Assembly (NCBI GenBank): GCA_026990035.1
Contig: JALSIM010000029.1
Location: 1 to 51,215 of the forward strand
DNA length: 51,215 bases
Reading direction: 5' to 3'
Source: Alphaproteobacteria bacterium
GTDB lineage: Bacteria; Pseudomonadota; Alphaproteobacteria; Geminicoccales; Geminicoccaceae
The notes below the pieces were generated by a model. The model was given only the letters and a program-made list of their open reading frames with translations, was not told the origin of the DNA and did no database searches. Shown in pieces: positions 34,103 to 42,015 of the stretch (the stretch's first letter is position 1; each line of letters opens with the position of its first letter). Position numbers and translations under genes: made by a program.

Positions 34103-34177
34103 ATGAGCGGGCCTCGGCCCCGCAACGGCCGGACGGCGACCGTGGCCGATGCCGTCACCGTGGGGGCGCCGCGGTGA
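34103..34177 (+). CDS. possible 24-residue leader peptide overlapping the fliQ start
   Basis: Between fliE and fliQ, ATG 34103 is preceded by GGGAGG at about 8 bases. It opens a 24-codon frame (MSGPRPRNG...VTVGAPR) whose TGA overlaps the GTG start of fliQ (GTGA). fliQ itself has only a weak GGGGG site, so translation of the short frame could feed ribosomes to fliQ. I see no homology, and the composition is simply GC-rich. It may be chance. Confidence 0.3.
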   Translation: MSGPRPRNGRTATVADAVTVGAPR

Positions 34178-34446
34178 CCGCCGAGACGGTGTTCGATCTG
34201 GTGCGGGAGACCATCTGGGTGGCGATGCAGATCGGCGGCCCGCCGCTCCTCGCTGCGCTGCTCGTCGGTCTCGCCGTGTCGCTGGTCCAGGCGCTCACCC
34301 AGATCCAGGAACTGACCCTGACCCTGGTGCCGAAGATGGCCGCCATCTTCGCCGCCCTCGCCATCTCCCTGCCGTTCATGTGGGCCACCCTGCAGAGTTT
34401 CGGCGAGCGCCTCTACAACCGTATCGGCACGCTGGGGCTCGGCTGA
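34174..34446 (+). CDS. fliQ: flagellar type III export protein FliQ
   Basis: A 90-residue inner-membrane component of the export gate with two transmembrane helices. The family pattern VRETIWVAMQIGGPPLLAALLVGLAVSLVQALTQIQELTLTLVPKM is intact. It starts with GTG 34174. With FliP and FliR it forms the helical export channel; fliP is not in this window. It is followed by fliR after 5 bases. Confidence 0.95.
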   Translation: MTAETVFDLVRETIWVAMQIGGPPLLAALLVGLAVSLVQALTQIQELTLTLVPKMAAIFAALAISLPFMWATLQSFGERLYNRIGTLGLG

Positions 34447-34451
34447 GGGGC

Positions 34452-35207
34452 ATGCTCGCCGACGCGCTGGTTCTCGAACTGACGGCGGCCGCGCTGGTCT
34501 TCGCCCGGGTCGGCGGCTGCATCATGGTCCTGCCGGCCTTCGGCGAGGCCTTCGTCTCGCCCCGCATCCGCCTCGCCATGGCTCTCGCCGTCACCCTCGT
34601 GCTGGTCCCCGTGGTCGGAGCGGATCTTCGCACGCCCCTCGACGACGCGGTGCTGGTCCTCGCCCTGCTCCAGGAGCTCCTGATCGGCGCCGCCCTGGGT
34701 CTCGCCGCCCGCTTCGCCCTGGCGGCGATGAACCTCGCCGGCACCATCATCGCCCTCCAGTCGGCACTGGCCGCCGCCGCCTTCTTCGATCCCCACGAGG
34801 GGACGCAGAGCGCCATCACCAGCAATTTCCTGACCACCGCCGGTCTCACCCTGCTGCTGGTGGTGGACGGCCACCACTACCTCCTCGCGGGCCTCGCCCA
34901 GAGCTTTTCGGTGGCCCCGCAGATGACGGGCTATCCGGCCGCCGATTTCGCCGATCTCCTGGTCCGTGCCTCGACCGATCTGTTCGTCGCCGCGGTGCGG
35001 ATCGCGGCGCCGGTGATCCTGGTCACCACCGTGATCAATCTGACCTTCGGCTTCTTTTCCCGCCTCGTGCCCGGCATCCAGGTGTTCTTCATCGCCCTGC
35101 CGCTCCAGGTTCTGGCGGCGATCGGCGCCCTGCTCGTGGGGTTCGCGGCCGGCGCCCGGGTGTTCCTCGCCGGCATGGAAGCCGCCATCGCCCCCTTCGC
35201 CGGCTGA
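34452..35207 (+). CDS. fliR: flagellar type III export protein FliR
   Basis: A 251-residue export-gate membrane protein with about six hydrophobic helices. Family features are FARVGGCIMVLPAFGEAFVSPRIRLAMAL, QELLIGAALGLAARFALAAMNLAG, and AFFDPHEGTQSAITSNFLTTAGLTLLLVVDGHHYLL. The C-terminus (FFIALPLQVLAAIGALL) is also typical. It has GAGGGG just before ATG 34452 and is followed by flhB after 9 bases, a common pairing. Confidence 0.94.
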   Translation: MLADALVLELTAAALVFARVGGCIMVLPAFGEAFVSPRIRLAMALAVTLVLVPVVGADLRTPLDDAVLVLALLQELLIGAALGLAARFALAAMNLAGTIIALQSALAAAAFFDPHEGTQSAITSNFLTTAGLTLLLVVDGHHYLLAGLAQSFSVAPQMTGYPAADFADLLVRASTDLFVAAVRIAAPVILVTTVINLTFGFFSRLVPGIQVFFIALPLQVLAAIGALLVGFAAGARVFLAGMEAAIAPFAG

Positions 35208-35216
35208 GGGGACCCG

Positions 35217-36314
35217 ATGGCCGAGGAGCGCAAGGATCAGGGCGAAAAGACCGAACAGCCGACGCAGCGGCGACTCGATCGGGCCCGTGAGCGCGGCCAG
35301 GTGCCGAGCTCGCGCGAGGTCTCGAGCCTGTTCCTGTTCGCCGGCGCGCTGCTGGTCTTCGGCCTGGGCGGCCCCTTGGCACTGCCTTCCCTCGAGCTCC
35401 TGTTCCGGATCCCGTTCGACGCGGTGCGCGATCTCGGGCCCGGCGGATCGTCCTGGGTTTCCGCCGTCGGCCCGGCGATGCGGCAAGGGCTCCTGCTGGT
35501 CGCGGTACCGGTCGGGGCCATGACGGTGGCCGCCGTCCTGGCCGCGGCGGTGCAGAACGCGATCGTCTGGAACAGCCAGGCCTTCGTTCCCAAGCTCGAA
35601 CGGATCTCGCTCCTGCGCGGGCTTTCCCGGATCTTCTCGCTCAAGGGGCTCGCCGAGCTGATCAAGAGCATCGCCAAGATCCTCTTCGCCGGACTGGCGG
35701 CGGCGGTGGTCCTGATCCCGGAGATGGACCGGCTCGAGGACGTGCCTGCCCTGCCGCTGGGCCCGGCGGTCGCCTATCTGGGCACCCTTTCGCTGCGTCT
35801 GCTGCTGGCCATGACCATCGCGGTGACGATCATCGCCGCCGCCGACTACGCCTGGCAGCGCGCGAGCTACATGCGCGAGATGCGCATGACCCGTCAGGAA
35901 CTCAAGGACGAGCACAAGGAAACCGAGGGCGATCCGATGGTCAGGCAGCGGCTGCGGGCGCTGCGCATGGAGCGGGCCCGCCAGCGGATGATGGCCGAGG
36001 TGCCGCGGAGCACGGTGGTGATCACCAACCCGACCCATTTCGCGGTCGCCCTGCGCTACGTGCCGGAGGAAACCCCGGCGCCGAAGGTGCTCGCCAAGGG
36101 CACCGACCTGCTGGCCCTGAGGATCCGGGAGGTGGCCCGGGAACACGGGGTGCCGATCGTCGAGAACCCGCCCCTCGCGCGCCTGCTCCACGGCAGCGCC
36201 GAGATCGGCAAGTTCATCCCCCAGGCCCACTACGAGGCGGTGGCCGAGGTCATCGCCACCGTCATGCGCCTGCGCGAGACTCCCGCCGCCCCCCGAGAAG
36301 GCGGACCGAGATAG
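35217..36314 (+). CDS. flhB: flagellar type III export protein FlhB
   Basis: A 365-residue substrate-specificity switch. The N-terminus EKTEQPTQRRLDRARERGQVPSSREV is diagnostic; four transmembrane segments follow; the cytoplasmic domain has the autocleavage motif NPTH (VVITNPTHFAVALRY) and VPIVENPPLARLLH. Self-cleavage between Asn and Pro switches export from rod/hook to filament proteins. It is the last gene of the flagellar operon. Other flagellar genes (flhA, fliP, fliF and so on) are not present here. Confidence 0.96.
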   Translation: MAEERKDQGEKTEQPTQRRLDRARERGQVPSSREVSSLFLFAGALLVFGLGGPLALPSLELLFRIPFDAVRDLGPGGSSWVSAVGPAMRQGLLLVAVPVGAMTVAAVLAAAVQNAIVWNSQAFVPKLERISLLRGLSRIFSLKGLAELIKSIAKILFAGLAAAVVLIPEMDRLEDVPALPLGPAVAYLGTLSLRLLLAMTIAVTIIAAADYAWQRASYMREMRMTRQELKDEHKETEGDPMVRQRLRALRMERARQRMMAEVPRSTVVITNPTHFAVALRYVPEETPAPKVLAKGTDLLALRIREVAREHGVPIVENPPLARLLHGSAEIGKFIPQAHYEAVAEVIATVMRLRETPAAPREGGPR

Positions 36315-36315
36315 T

Positions 36316-36343
36316 TTGATTTCGCCGGCGCCCCGCGCATAAT
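36316..36343 (+). promoter_or_regulatory. candidate sigma70-type promoter of ABC system 1
   Basis: TTGATT (36316-36321) and CATAAT (36338-36343) are separated by 16 bases, 54 bases before the binding-protein ATG and directly after the flhB stop. It would separate the transporter from the flagellar operon. The match is good for this GC-rich background but was found by eye only. Confidence 0.45.
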
Positions 36344-36396
36344 GCCGGCGGTGACGGACGAAAGAAACCGGTTCGGAACAACCAGGGAGGTCTCCA

Positions 36397-38040
36397 ATGC
36401 GTTCTCTCCGGACATGGCTGGGCGGGGTGGCGGTCGGCGCGCTCCTCGCCGGCAGCGCGACCGCCGGGCAGTACGTCGAATGGCGTGACGACGGCTCGGT
36501 TCTCCTCAAGCTCGGTCCCGACTACGACAATGCGGTGATCGAGACCTCGCGGGAGGAGCTCGGCGCCCTCTTCGGGCCGGATCAGAAGCCCTTCGAGGGG
36601 GTCAACATCACCATTCTCACCCTCGATTCCGGCCCCAAGGGCGGCATCTCCGGGCCGATCATGGCCTTCCGTCCGGTCTGGGAGGAGCTGAGCGGCGGCA
36701 AGCTCGACGTGGCGCTGGTGCCGATCACCGATCTCTACGCGAAGATGATGCTCGACCTGCGGCAGGGCACCGGCCTCTACGACGCGGTCGTCGTCGCCGC
36801 CTTCTTCTACGGCGATCTCGTCTCCGGCAACTACATCCTGCCGATCGACGACTACATGGCGAGCGGCGATTTCCCCAAGTGGAGCTACGATTCCATGCCG
36901 GAATCGCTGCGCACCCTCTACACCTGGAAGGGGGTCGGCTACGGGACCCTCAACGATGCCGACGGCCAGGTCCTCTACTACCGGCGGGACGTCCTCAACG
37001 ACCCGAAATGGCAGGCCGAATTCAAGCGGGAAGTCGGCTACGACATGCCGGTGCCGCCCAAGACCTGGCAGCAGCTCCTGGACATCGCCAGGTTCTTCGA
37101 CGGCAAGAATTTCGACGCCAACGATCCCGATCCCGACAGCGGCATCGTCCTTCACCTCAAGGTGGGCGAGCAGGGCCTCTACCACTTCCAGTCGCTTTCC
37201 GCACCCTTCGCCATCACCCCGGGGGAGAAGCTGGACCGCTACCGCCGCGTCTACTGGTTCGATCCCACCGACATGACGCCGCTCATCAACAGCCCGGGGC
37301 ACGTGGCGGCGCTCGAATTCCTCCAGGAGCTGGCCAAGACCGGACCTTCGGCACAGATCAGCTGGTCGCTGGGCGAGGCCTGGGACTATTTCCTGCGCGG
37401 CAAGAGCGTCTTCGTCTTCAGCTGGGGGGACGTCGGCTCGCTCTGTCAGGACCCCTCCCGCAGCAAGATCAAGGGCAACTGCGCGGCTTCCGTGTTGCCG
37501 GGCTCCGATCGCTACTGGGATCACGAGAAGCAGCAGTGGGTGGAGACCGACGATCCGAAGCCGGTCGGCAACACCACCGGCGGCTCCTGGCACGGCGTGA
37601 TCTCGGCCTTCTCCGAAAATCCCGAGGCGGCCTATTCCTTCCTCGCGCTGATGGCCATCAAGCCGGTGTCGATCTGGAACGCCAACAACGGCTGGACCGG
37701 CGTCGATCCCGGCTTTTCCTACCAGTTCCTGGAACCGGTGGGCGAAGCCAAGCTCGAGGATTACGTCAAGGCCGGCTGGGATCCGAACGACGTCCGAGAC
37801 TATCTCAAGGCCTACTACGACAACTTCACCGCCGACACCATGCTGCCCTATCTGCGTATCGAGGGTACGCCGGAATACTGGGACATCATGGACAAGAACC
37901 TGTCGGCGGCGATGAGCGGCGAGAAGACCGCCAAGGAGGCGCTCGACGACACCGCCAAGGTCTGGGAGGAGATCACCGAGCGGCTCGGACGTGACCGGAT
38001 CCTCGAACAGTATCAGGAAGCCATTGGCTTCGAAGGCTGA
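36397..38040 (+). CDS. ABC sugar-type substrate-binding protein (system 1)
   Basis: A 547-residue periplasmic protein with a Sec signal peptide (WLGGVAVGALLAGSATAG). It belongs to the large (about 490-550 residue) family 1 solute-binding proteins of Alphaproteobacteria: FRPVWEELSGGKLDVALVPITDLYAKMMLDL, YDAVVVAAFFYGDL, QVLYYRRDVLNDPKW, FSWGDVGSL and ERLGRDRILEQYQEAIG. It is clearly related to the system 2 binding protein at 45746-47215 (shared SWGD, VLPGSD and LGRD...Y blocks). The ligand is unknown, probably a sugar or polyol. A strong hairpin follows the stop; two permease genes come next. Confidence 0.88.
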   Translation: MRSLRTWLGGVAVGALLAGSATAGQYVEWRDDGSVLLKLGPDYDNAVIETSREELGALFGPDQKPFEGVNITILTLDSGPKGGISGPIMAFRPVWEELSGGKLDVALVPITDLYAKMMLDLRQGTGLYDAVVVAAFFYGDLVSGNYILPIDDYMASGDFPKWSYDSMPESLRTLYTWKGVGYGTLNDADGQVLYYRRDVLNDPKWQAEFKREVGYDMPVPPKTWQQLLDIARFFDGKNFDANDPDPDSGIVLHLKVGEQGLYHFQSLSAPFAITPGEKLDRYRRVYWFDPTDMTPLINSPGHVAALEFLQELAKTGPSAQISWSLGEAWDYFLRGKSVFVFSWGDVGSLCQDPSRSKIKGNCAASVLPGSDRYWDHEKQQWVETDDPKPVGNTTGGSWHGVISAFSENPEAAYSFLALMAIKPVSIWNANNGWTGVDPGFSYQFLEPVGEAKLEDYVKAGWDPNDVRDYLKAYYDNFTADTMLPYLRIEGTPEYWDIMDKNLSAAMSGEKTAKEALDDTAKVWEEITERLGRDRILEQYQEAIGFEG

Positions 38041-38053
38041 TCGGAGGAGCGGG

Positions 38054-38078
38054 CCGGGCCCGGCCGAGGCCGGCCCGG
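38054..38078 (+). other. intercistronic hairpin after the system 1 binding-protein gene
   Basis: A stem of 7 bp (CCGGGCC/GGCCCGG) plus 3 bp (GGC/GCC) with one bulged C and a 4-base loop, 13 bases after the stop codon. With only TT after it, it is more likely an mRNA-stabilising or attenuating element than a full terminator, allowing more binding protein than permease. About 85 further bases without a gene precede the permease ATG. Confidence 0.55.
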
Positions 38079-38166
38079 TTCCGCCCCGTCCGCCCGTCGC
38101 CGGCCACCCGTATCCTTCCGCCCCCGCGAGACGGCTCGCGGGTGCGGTCGATCCGACCCCGCGCCC

Positions 38167-39120
38167 ATGATCCGTTGGACCGGACGCGTCAAGTTCCTGT
38201 TCCTGCTGCCGGCGGTGCTGTGGGTGCTTTCCTTCACCGTCTTCCCGCTCGGCTATTCCCTCTATCTCAGCCTGCACGAGGTCGAGCGGAAGGTGGTCAT
38301 CACCGGGCGCGAAAAGGTCCCGGTCCTCAAGGCCGACGGCACCCCGGTCCTGAAGGCGGACGGCACCCCGCGCACCCGCACCAAGGTGATCCGCGAACTC
38401 CAGACGACCTTCACCTGGAACAGCTTCGCGAACTATCTGCGCGCCTTCCGCGACGAGGAGGTGAAGGAGGCGGTGCGGGTGACGGTGATCTTCACGGTGG
38501 TGGCGGTCGGCACCGAGATCCTGCTGGGGCTCGGGCTCGCCTGGCTGTTCAATCGCCGTCTCTATGCGCGCGGCTTCCTGCGATCGGTGATGATCCTGCC
38601 CATCTTCGCGACGCCGGTGGCGGTGGGATATCTGTTTTTCACCATCTTCTACGAGCTCGGCGGTCCACTCTCCTGGACCGGGATCCCCTGGCTGTCGGAC
38701 CCGGACTGGGCGCTCGTCTCGATCATCATCGTCGATCTCTGGCAGTGGACGCCCTTCTGCTTCCTGGTCTTCCTCGCAGCATTGCAGGGCATCCCCGAGG
38801 AAATGATCGAAACCGCGATGCTGGACACCAATTCGCAGTGGGAGATCTGGCGATACGTCATCCTGCCGATCCTCAGACCGGTGATCGTGATCGTGCTGCT
38901 GCTGCGCTTCGCCGAGGCGGTCAAGCTGTTCGACATCATCGCCACCCTGACCAAGGGGGGACCGGGCATCGCCACCCAGTCCTACAGCTACCTGGCCTTC
39001 AACCGCGGCTTCAAGATGAACGATTTCGGCTATGCCTCGGCGCTCGCCTTCCTGCTGCTGATCGCAGTGATGATCATCGTCACCCTGTTCTTCCGCCGCC
39101 TGCGCACCAGCTACGAGTAG
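38167..39120 (+). CDS. ABC sugar-type permease, MalF/UgpA-like (system 1)
   Basis: A 317-residue inner-membrane permease with six predicted helices. The EAA loop that contacts the ATPase is EEMIETAMLDTNSQWEIWRYVILPILRP. The C-terminal GGPGIATQSYSYLAFNRGF is typical of the MalF-like member of a pair. The first periplasmic loop is long and contains a tandem 8-residue repeat (PVLKADGT twice). It pairs with the permease 10 bases downstream. No ATPase gene is in this operon. Confidence 0.92.
   Translation: MIRWTGRVKFLFLLPAVLWVLSFTVFPLGYSLYLSLHEVERKVVITGREKVPVLKADGTPVLKADGTPRTRTKVIRELQTTFTWNSFANYLRAFRDEEVKEAVRVTVIFTVVAVGTEILLGLGLAWLFNRRLYARGFLRSVMILPIFATPVAVGYLFFTIFYELGGPLSWTGIPWLSDPDWALVSIIIVDLWQWTPFCFLVFLAALQGIPEEMIETAMLDTNSQWEIWRYVILPILRPVIVIVLLLRFAEAVKLFDIIATLTKGGPGIATQSYSYLAFNRGFKMNDFGYASALAFLLLIAVMIIVTLFFRRLRTSYE
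38320..38367 (+). repeat. 24-bp in-frame tandem duplication in the permease gene
   Basis: Two adjacent 24-base units, 38320-38343 and 38344-38367, differ at only two third-codon positions (CTC/CTG and GCC/GCG) and both encode PVLKADGT. They lie in the first periplasmic loop after transmembrane helix 1, which tolerates length changes. The near-identity suggests a fairly recent slippage duplication. Confidence 0.85.
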
Positions 39121-39130
39121 GGATGTCGCC

Positions 39131-39976
39131 GTGATCCGACGCTCGCGCCTTTCCGACGCCTTCTGGTCGCTGGTGGCATTGCTGGTGGCGATGCTGTTCT
39201 TCTTCCCCCTCTACTGGGCGATCTCCAACAGCCTGCGGCGACCGGTGGAGACCTTCACGGTCACCGGCCTCGGGATGCCGTTCGTCGATTTCACCCCGAC
39301 CCTCGACAACTGGCGCCTGCAGCTCGGCACCCCCGAGGCCTACAACGCGCTGGCCAACAGTTCGATCATCTCGGTGTCGGCGGTGGCGATCGCCCTCCTG
39401 CTCGGAGTTCCGGCCGCCTACGCGCTGGCCCGCTTCCGCTTCTTCACCGTGCCCAACCGGGATCTCACCATCTGGTTCCTCTCCCAGCGGGTGCTGCCGC
39501 CGGTGGCCACCGCGGTCCCCTTCTTCATCCTCTTTTCCAGCTTCGACATGCTGGACACCCGCCTCGCCCTGACCCTCGTTTCCGCCACCTTCGTGCTCCC
39601 CTTCGTCGTCGTCATCTGCCGCCAGACCTTCTACGACCTGCCGGTGGAGCTCGAGGAGGCGGCCCTCGTCGACGGCGCCGGACACGTCAAGGCCTTCTTC
39701 TGGGTGGCCCTGCCGCTGGCGGCCCCGGCGATCGCCGCCGCGGCGCTGATCATGTTCGCCTTCGCCTGGAACGAATATCTGTTCGCCGTCATCCTCACCA
39801 TCAAGAGCGCCGCCACCCTGCCGGTCCACATCGCCGGCGGGGTCGATACCCGCGGCGTCCAGTTCTGGTTCGTCGCCGTGCGCTCGCTCATCGCCATGGT
39901 CCCGCCCGTGCTTCTCGCCCTCGTCGCCCAGCGCTACATCGTCCACGGGCTGACCCTGGGAGCGGTCAAGGGCTAG
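39131..39976 (+). CDS. ABC sugar-type permease, MalG/UgpE-like (system 1)
   Basis: A 281-residue permease starting with GTG 39131, ten bases after its partner. Six helices are present, with LFFFPLYWAISNSLR at the start, AAYALARFRF, SQRVLPPVATAVPFFILF and the EAA loop VELEEAALVDGAGHVKAFFWVALPLAAP. It is homologous to the system 2 permease but lacks the approximately 58-residue insertion found there. Together with the preceding genes it makes a binding protein plus permease pair without an ATPase; a shared MsmK/UgpC-type ATPase such as that at 44607-45683 could serve. Confidence 0.92.
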   Translation: MIRRSRLSDAFWSLVALLVAMLFFFPLYWAISNSLRRPVETFTVTGLGMPFVDFTPTLDNWRLQLGTPEAYNALANSSIISVSAVAIALLLGVPAAYALARFRFFTVPNRDLTIWFLSQRVLPPVATAVPFFILFSSFDMLDTRLALTLVSATFVLPFVVVICRQTFYDLPVELEEAALVDGAGHVKAFFWVALPLAAPAIAAAALIMFAFAWNEYLFAVILTIKSAATLPVHIAGGVDTRGVQFWFVAVRSLIAMVPPVLLALVAQRYIVHGLTLGAVKG

Positions 39977-40009
39977 GCGGAAGGACTGGCGGTGCCGGCG
40001 GCTCTCGCC

Positions 40010-40015
40010 TATGAT
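40010..40015 (+). promoter_or_regulatory. possible -10 element of the CoA-binding/metY operon
   Basis: TATGAT lies 32 bases before the chosen ATG 40048, in the short spacer after the permease gene. The corresponding -35 (CTGGCG, 18 bases upstream) is poor, so this is only a weak call. The leader downstream is AT-richer than its surroundings. Confidence 0.3.
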
Positions 40016-40047
40016 GGCGCTCGAACAACGTGGACCATTTGGTAAAT

Positions 40048-40596
40048 ATGCAAAACAACGATCAGATCGTGTATGATGATGCCTACATCCGCGGCATCCT
40101 GGAGCGGGTGAAGACCATCGCGATGGTCGGCGCCTCGGCCAACGACATGCGCCCGTCCTATTTCGCAATGCTCTATCTCCAGAACAAGGGATACCGGATC
40201 TATCCCGTCAATCCGCGCTACGCCGGCCAGCAGATCCTCGGCGAAAAGGTCCATCCCGACCTCGCCTCCCTCCCCGAGGTGCCGGACATGGTGCAGATCT
40301 TCCGGCGCTCCGAGGAGGTGCCACCGATCGTCGAGGAGGCGATCCGGATCGGTGCCAAGGTGATCTGGATGCAGCTCGGCGTGCGCCACGGACCGGCGGC
40401 GGAAAAGGCACGGGCGGCGGGGCTCGAGGTGGTGATGGACCGCTGTCCGAAGATCGAATACGGGCGGCTTTTCGGCGAGATCGGCTGGCTCGGCGTCAAT
40501 CGCCGGGTGATCTCGGCCAAACGCGGCGGCGCCATGCAGCTCAGACGGAAGAAGGGCGGGCTGGTGGCCGGAAAATCGGAGAGGAGCAGCGAATGA
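40048..40596 (+). CDS. CoA-binding domain protein (YccU-like)
   Basis: A 182-residue protein with a CoA-binding Rossmann fold: IAMVGASANDMRPSYFAMLYLQNKGYRIYPVNPRYAGQQILGEKVHPDLASLP, then VDMVQIFRR-type and IWMQLGVRHGPAAEKARAAGLEVVMDRCPKIEY segments. It is the stand-alone version of the domain found in SucD and acyl-CoA synthetases. Its precise role is unknown. Its stop overlaps the metY ATG by 4 bases, and this pairing is common in Alphaproteobacteria, so a link to homocysteine synthesis from an O-acyl-homoserine is likely. ATG 40048 is chosen; GTG 40030 is an alternative, and neither has a strong ribosome-binding site. Confidence 0.85.
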   Translation: MQNNDQIVYDDAYIRGILERVKTIAMVGASANDMRPSYFAMLYLQNKGYRIYPVNPRYAGQQILGEKVHPDLASLPEVPDMVQIFRRSEEVPPIVEEAIRIGAKVIWMQLGVRHGPAAEKARAAGLEVVMDRCPKIEYGRLFGEIGWLGVNRRVISAKRGGAMQLRRKKGGLVAGKSERSSE

Positions 40597-41894
40597 CGGC
40601 GTTTTCCAACTACGGTTTCGAGACCCTGGCGGTCCACGCCGGGGCCGCGCCCGATCCGGCGACGGGTGCGCGGGCGGTACCCATCTACCAGACCACCTCC
40701 TATGTTTTCGACGATGTCGATCACGCGGCATCGCTGTTCAATCTCCAGCAATTCGGCAACATCTATTCCCGCCTCACCAATCCCACCGTCTCCGTGCTCG
40801 AGGAACGGGTGGCGGCGCTCGAGGGCGGGACCGCCGCCTGCGCCACCGCCTCCGGACATGCCGCCCAGGTGCTGGTCTTCGCCAATCTGATGCAGGCCGG
40901 CGATCATCTGGTCGCCTCGAGCAAGCTCTACGGCGGCTCGATCAGCCAGATGACCCACAGCTACCCGCAGTTCGGCTGGAAGGTGGATTTCGTCGATCCC
41001 AGGAAGCCGGAGAACTTCCGGGAGGCGATCGGCGAACGAACCAAGGCGCTGTTCATCGAGAGCGCCTCCAATCCGGACGGGATCGTCGCCGACATCGAGG
41101 CCATCGCGCAGATCGCCCACGAGCACGGCATCCCGCTCGTGGTCGACAACACCCTTCCCTCGCCCTACCTCTGCCGGCCTTTCGAATGGGGAGCGGACAT
41201 CGTCGTCCATTCGCTGACCAAATACATGGGCGGTCAGGGCAATTCGATCGGCGGCATCATCGTCGAGAGCGGCCGCTTCGACTGGTTCCAGAACGACAAG
41301 TTTCCGCTGATGACCGAGCCCTGCGGGGCCTATCACGGGCTCCGCTTCGCCGAGACCTTCGGCGATTTCGCCTTCTCCGTGCGCTGCAAAGCCATCGGCC
41401 TCCGCGATCTGGGCCCCTGCCTGTCGCCCTTCAACGCCTTCCTCATCCTCCAGGGGATCGAAACCCTGCCCCTCAGAATGGAGCGGGTGGTGGCCAACAG
41501 CGACCGCGTGGCCGCCTTTCTCGCCGAGCATCCGGCGGTGGAATGGGTATCCTATGCGCGGCTGCCCCGGAACCGCACGCCGGAAGTGGAGAAATACTGC
41601 CCGCGCGGCCTCGGCGGCGTCTTCACCTTCGGCGTCAAGGGTGGCTACGAGATGGGTGTGCGGGTGGTCGACAACTGCGAGCTTCTTTCGCATGTCGCCA
41701 ACATCGGCGACACCCGCTCGCTGATCATTCACCCCGCCTCCACCACCCATCGCCAGCTCACTCCCGACCAGCAACGGGCGGCGGGGGCCGGCCCAGAGGT
41801 GATCCGGCTGTCGGTGGGCATCGAGACCGTCGAGGACATCATCGCCGATCTCGACCGGGCGCTGCGAACCGCGGCCGAGACCACCGGCGTCTGA
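40593..41894 (+). CDS. metY: O-acetylhomoserine sulfhydrylase (aminocarboxypropyltransferase)
   Basis: A 433-residue PLP enzyme of the Cys/Met metabolism family that makes homocysteine from O-acetylhomoserine and sulfide. It starts FETLAVHAGAAPDPATGARAVPIYQTTSYVF; the PLP phosphate site is YSRLTNPT and ASGHAAQ; the cofactor Lys is in HSLTKYMGGQGNSIGG; the C-terminus has NIGDTRSLIIHPASTTHRQL and EVIRLSVGIE. The length (about 430) and the long insert around LMTEPCGAYHG distinguish MetY from the shorter MetZ and MetB. It is coupled to the CoA-binding protein gene. Confidence 0.93.
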   Translation: MTAFSNYGFETLAVHAGAAPDPATGARAVPIYQTTSYVFDDVDHAASLFNLQQFGNIYSRLTNPTVSVLEERVAALEGGTAACATASGHAAQVLVFANLMQAGDHLVASSKLYGGSISQMTHSYPQFGWKVDFVDPRKPENFREAIGERTKALFIESASNPDGIVADIEAIAQIAHEHGIPLVVDNTLPSPYLCRPFEWGADIVVHSLTKYMGGQGNSIGGIIVESGRFDWFQNDKFPLMTEPCGAYHGLRFAETFGDFAFSVRCKAIGLRDLGPCLSPFNAFLILQGIETLPLRMERVVANSDRVAAFLAEHPAVEWVSYARLPRNRTPEVEKYCPRGLGGVFTFGVKGGYEMGVRVVDNCELLSHVANIGDTRSLIIHPASTTHRQLTPDQQRAAGAGPEVIRLSVGIETVEDIIADLDRALRTAAETTGV

Positions 41895-42015
41895 CCGCGG
41901 CTCGGGGCCCCGGGGGCTTGTCAGCCGCGGGGCCCGCCCCCACAACTGGCACGATCGGGGAAGCGGGCGTCCTCCGCTTCCCCCGCACGCCGTTCCTCTC
42001 AGGGATGACCGTCGG

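Noticed and set aside
34413-36509. A 698-codon minus-strand open frame covering fliR and flhB.
   Set aside because: The antisense product is low-complexity Glu/Gly/Gln/His-rich sequence typical of the complement of GC-rich membrane-protein genes.
39977-40047. A SAM riboswitch in front of the CoA-binding/metY operon.
   Set aside because: The leader is only about 70 bases and shows no pseudoknot-forming or SAM-II-like conserved blocks.
41895-42015. GC-rich palindromic runs after metY considered as a terminator.
   Set aside because: The CGGGGCCCCGG palindrome has no T-run and no clear loop; it cannot be told apart from background at this GC content.
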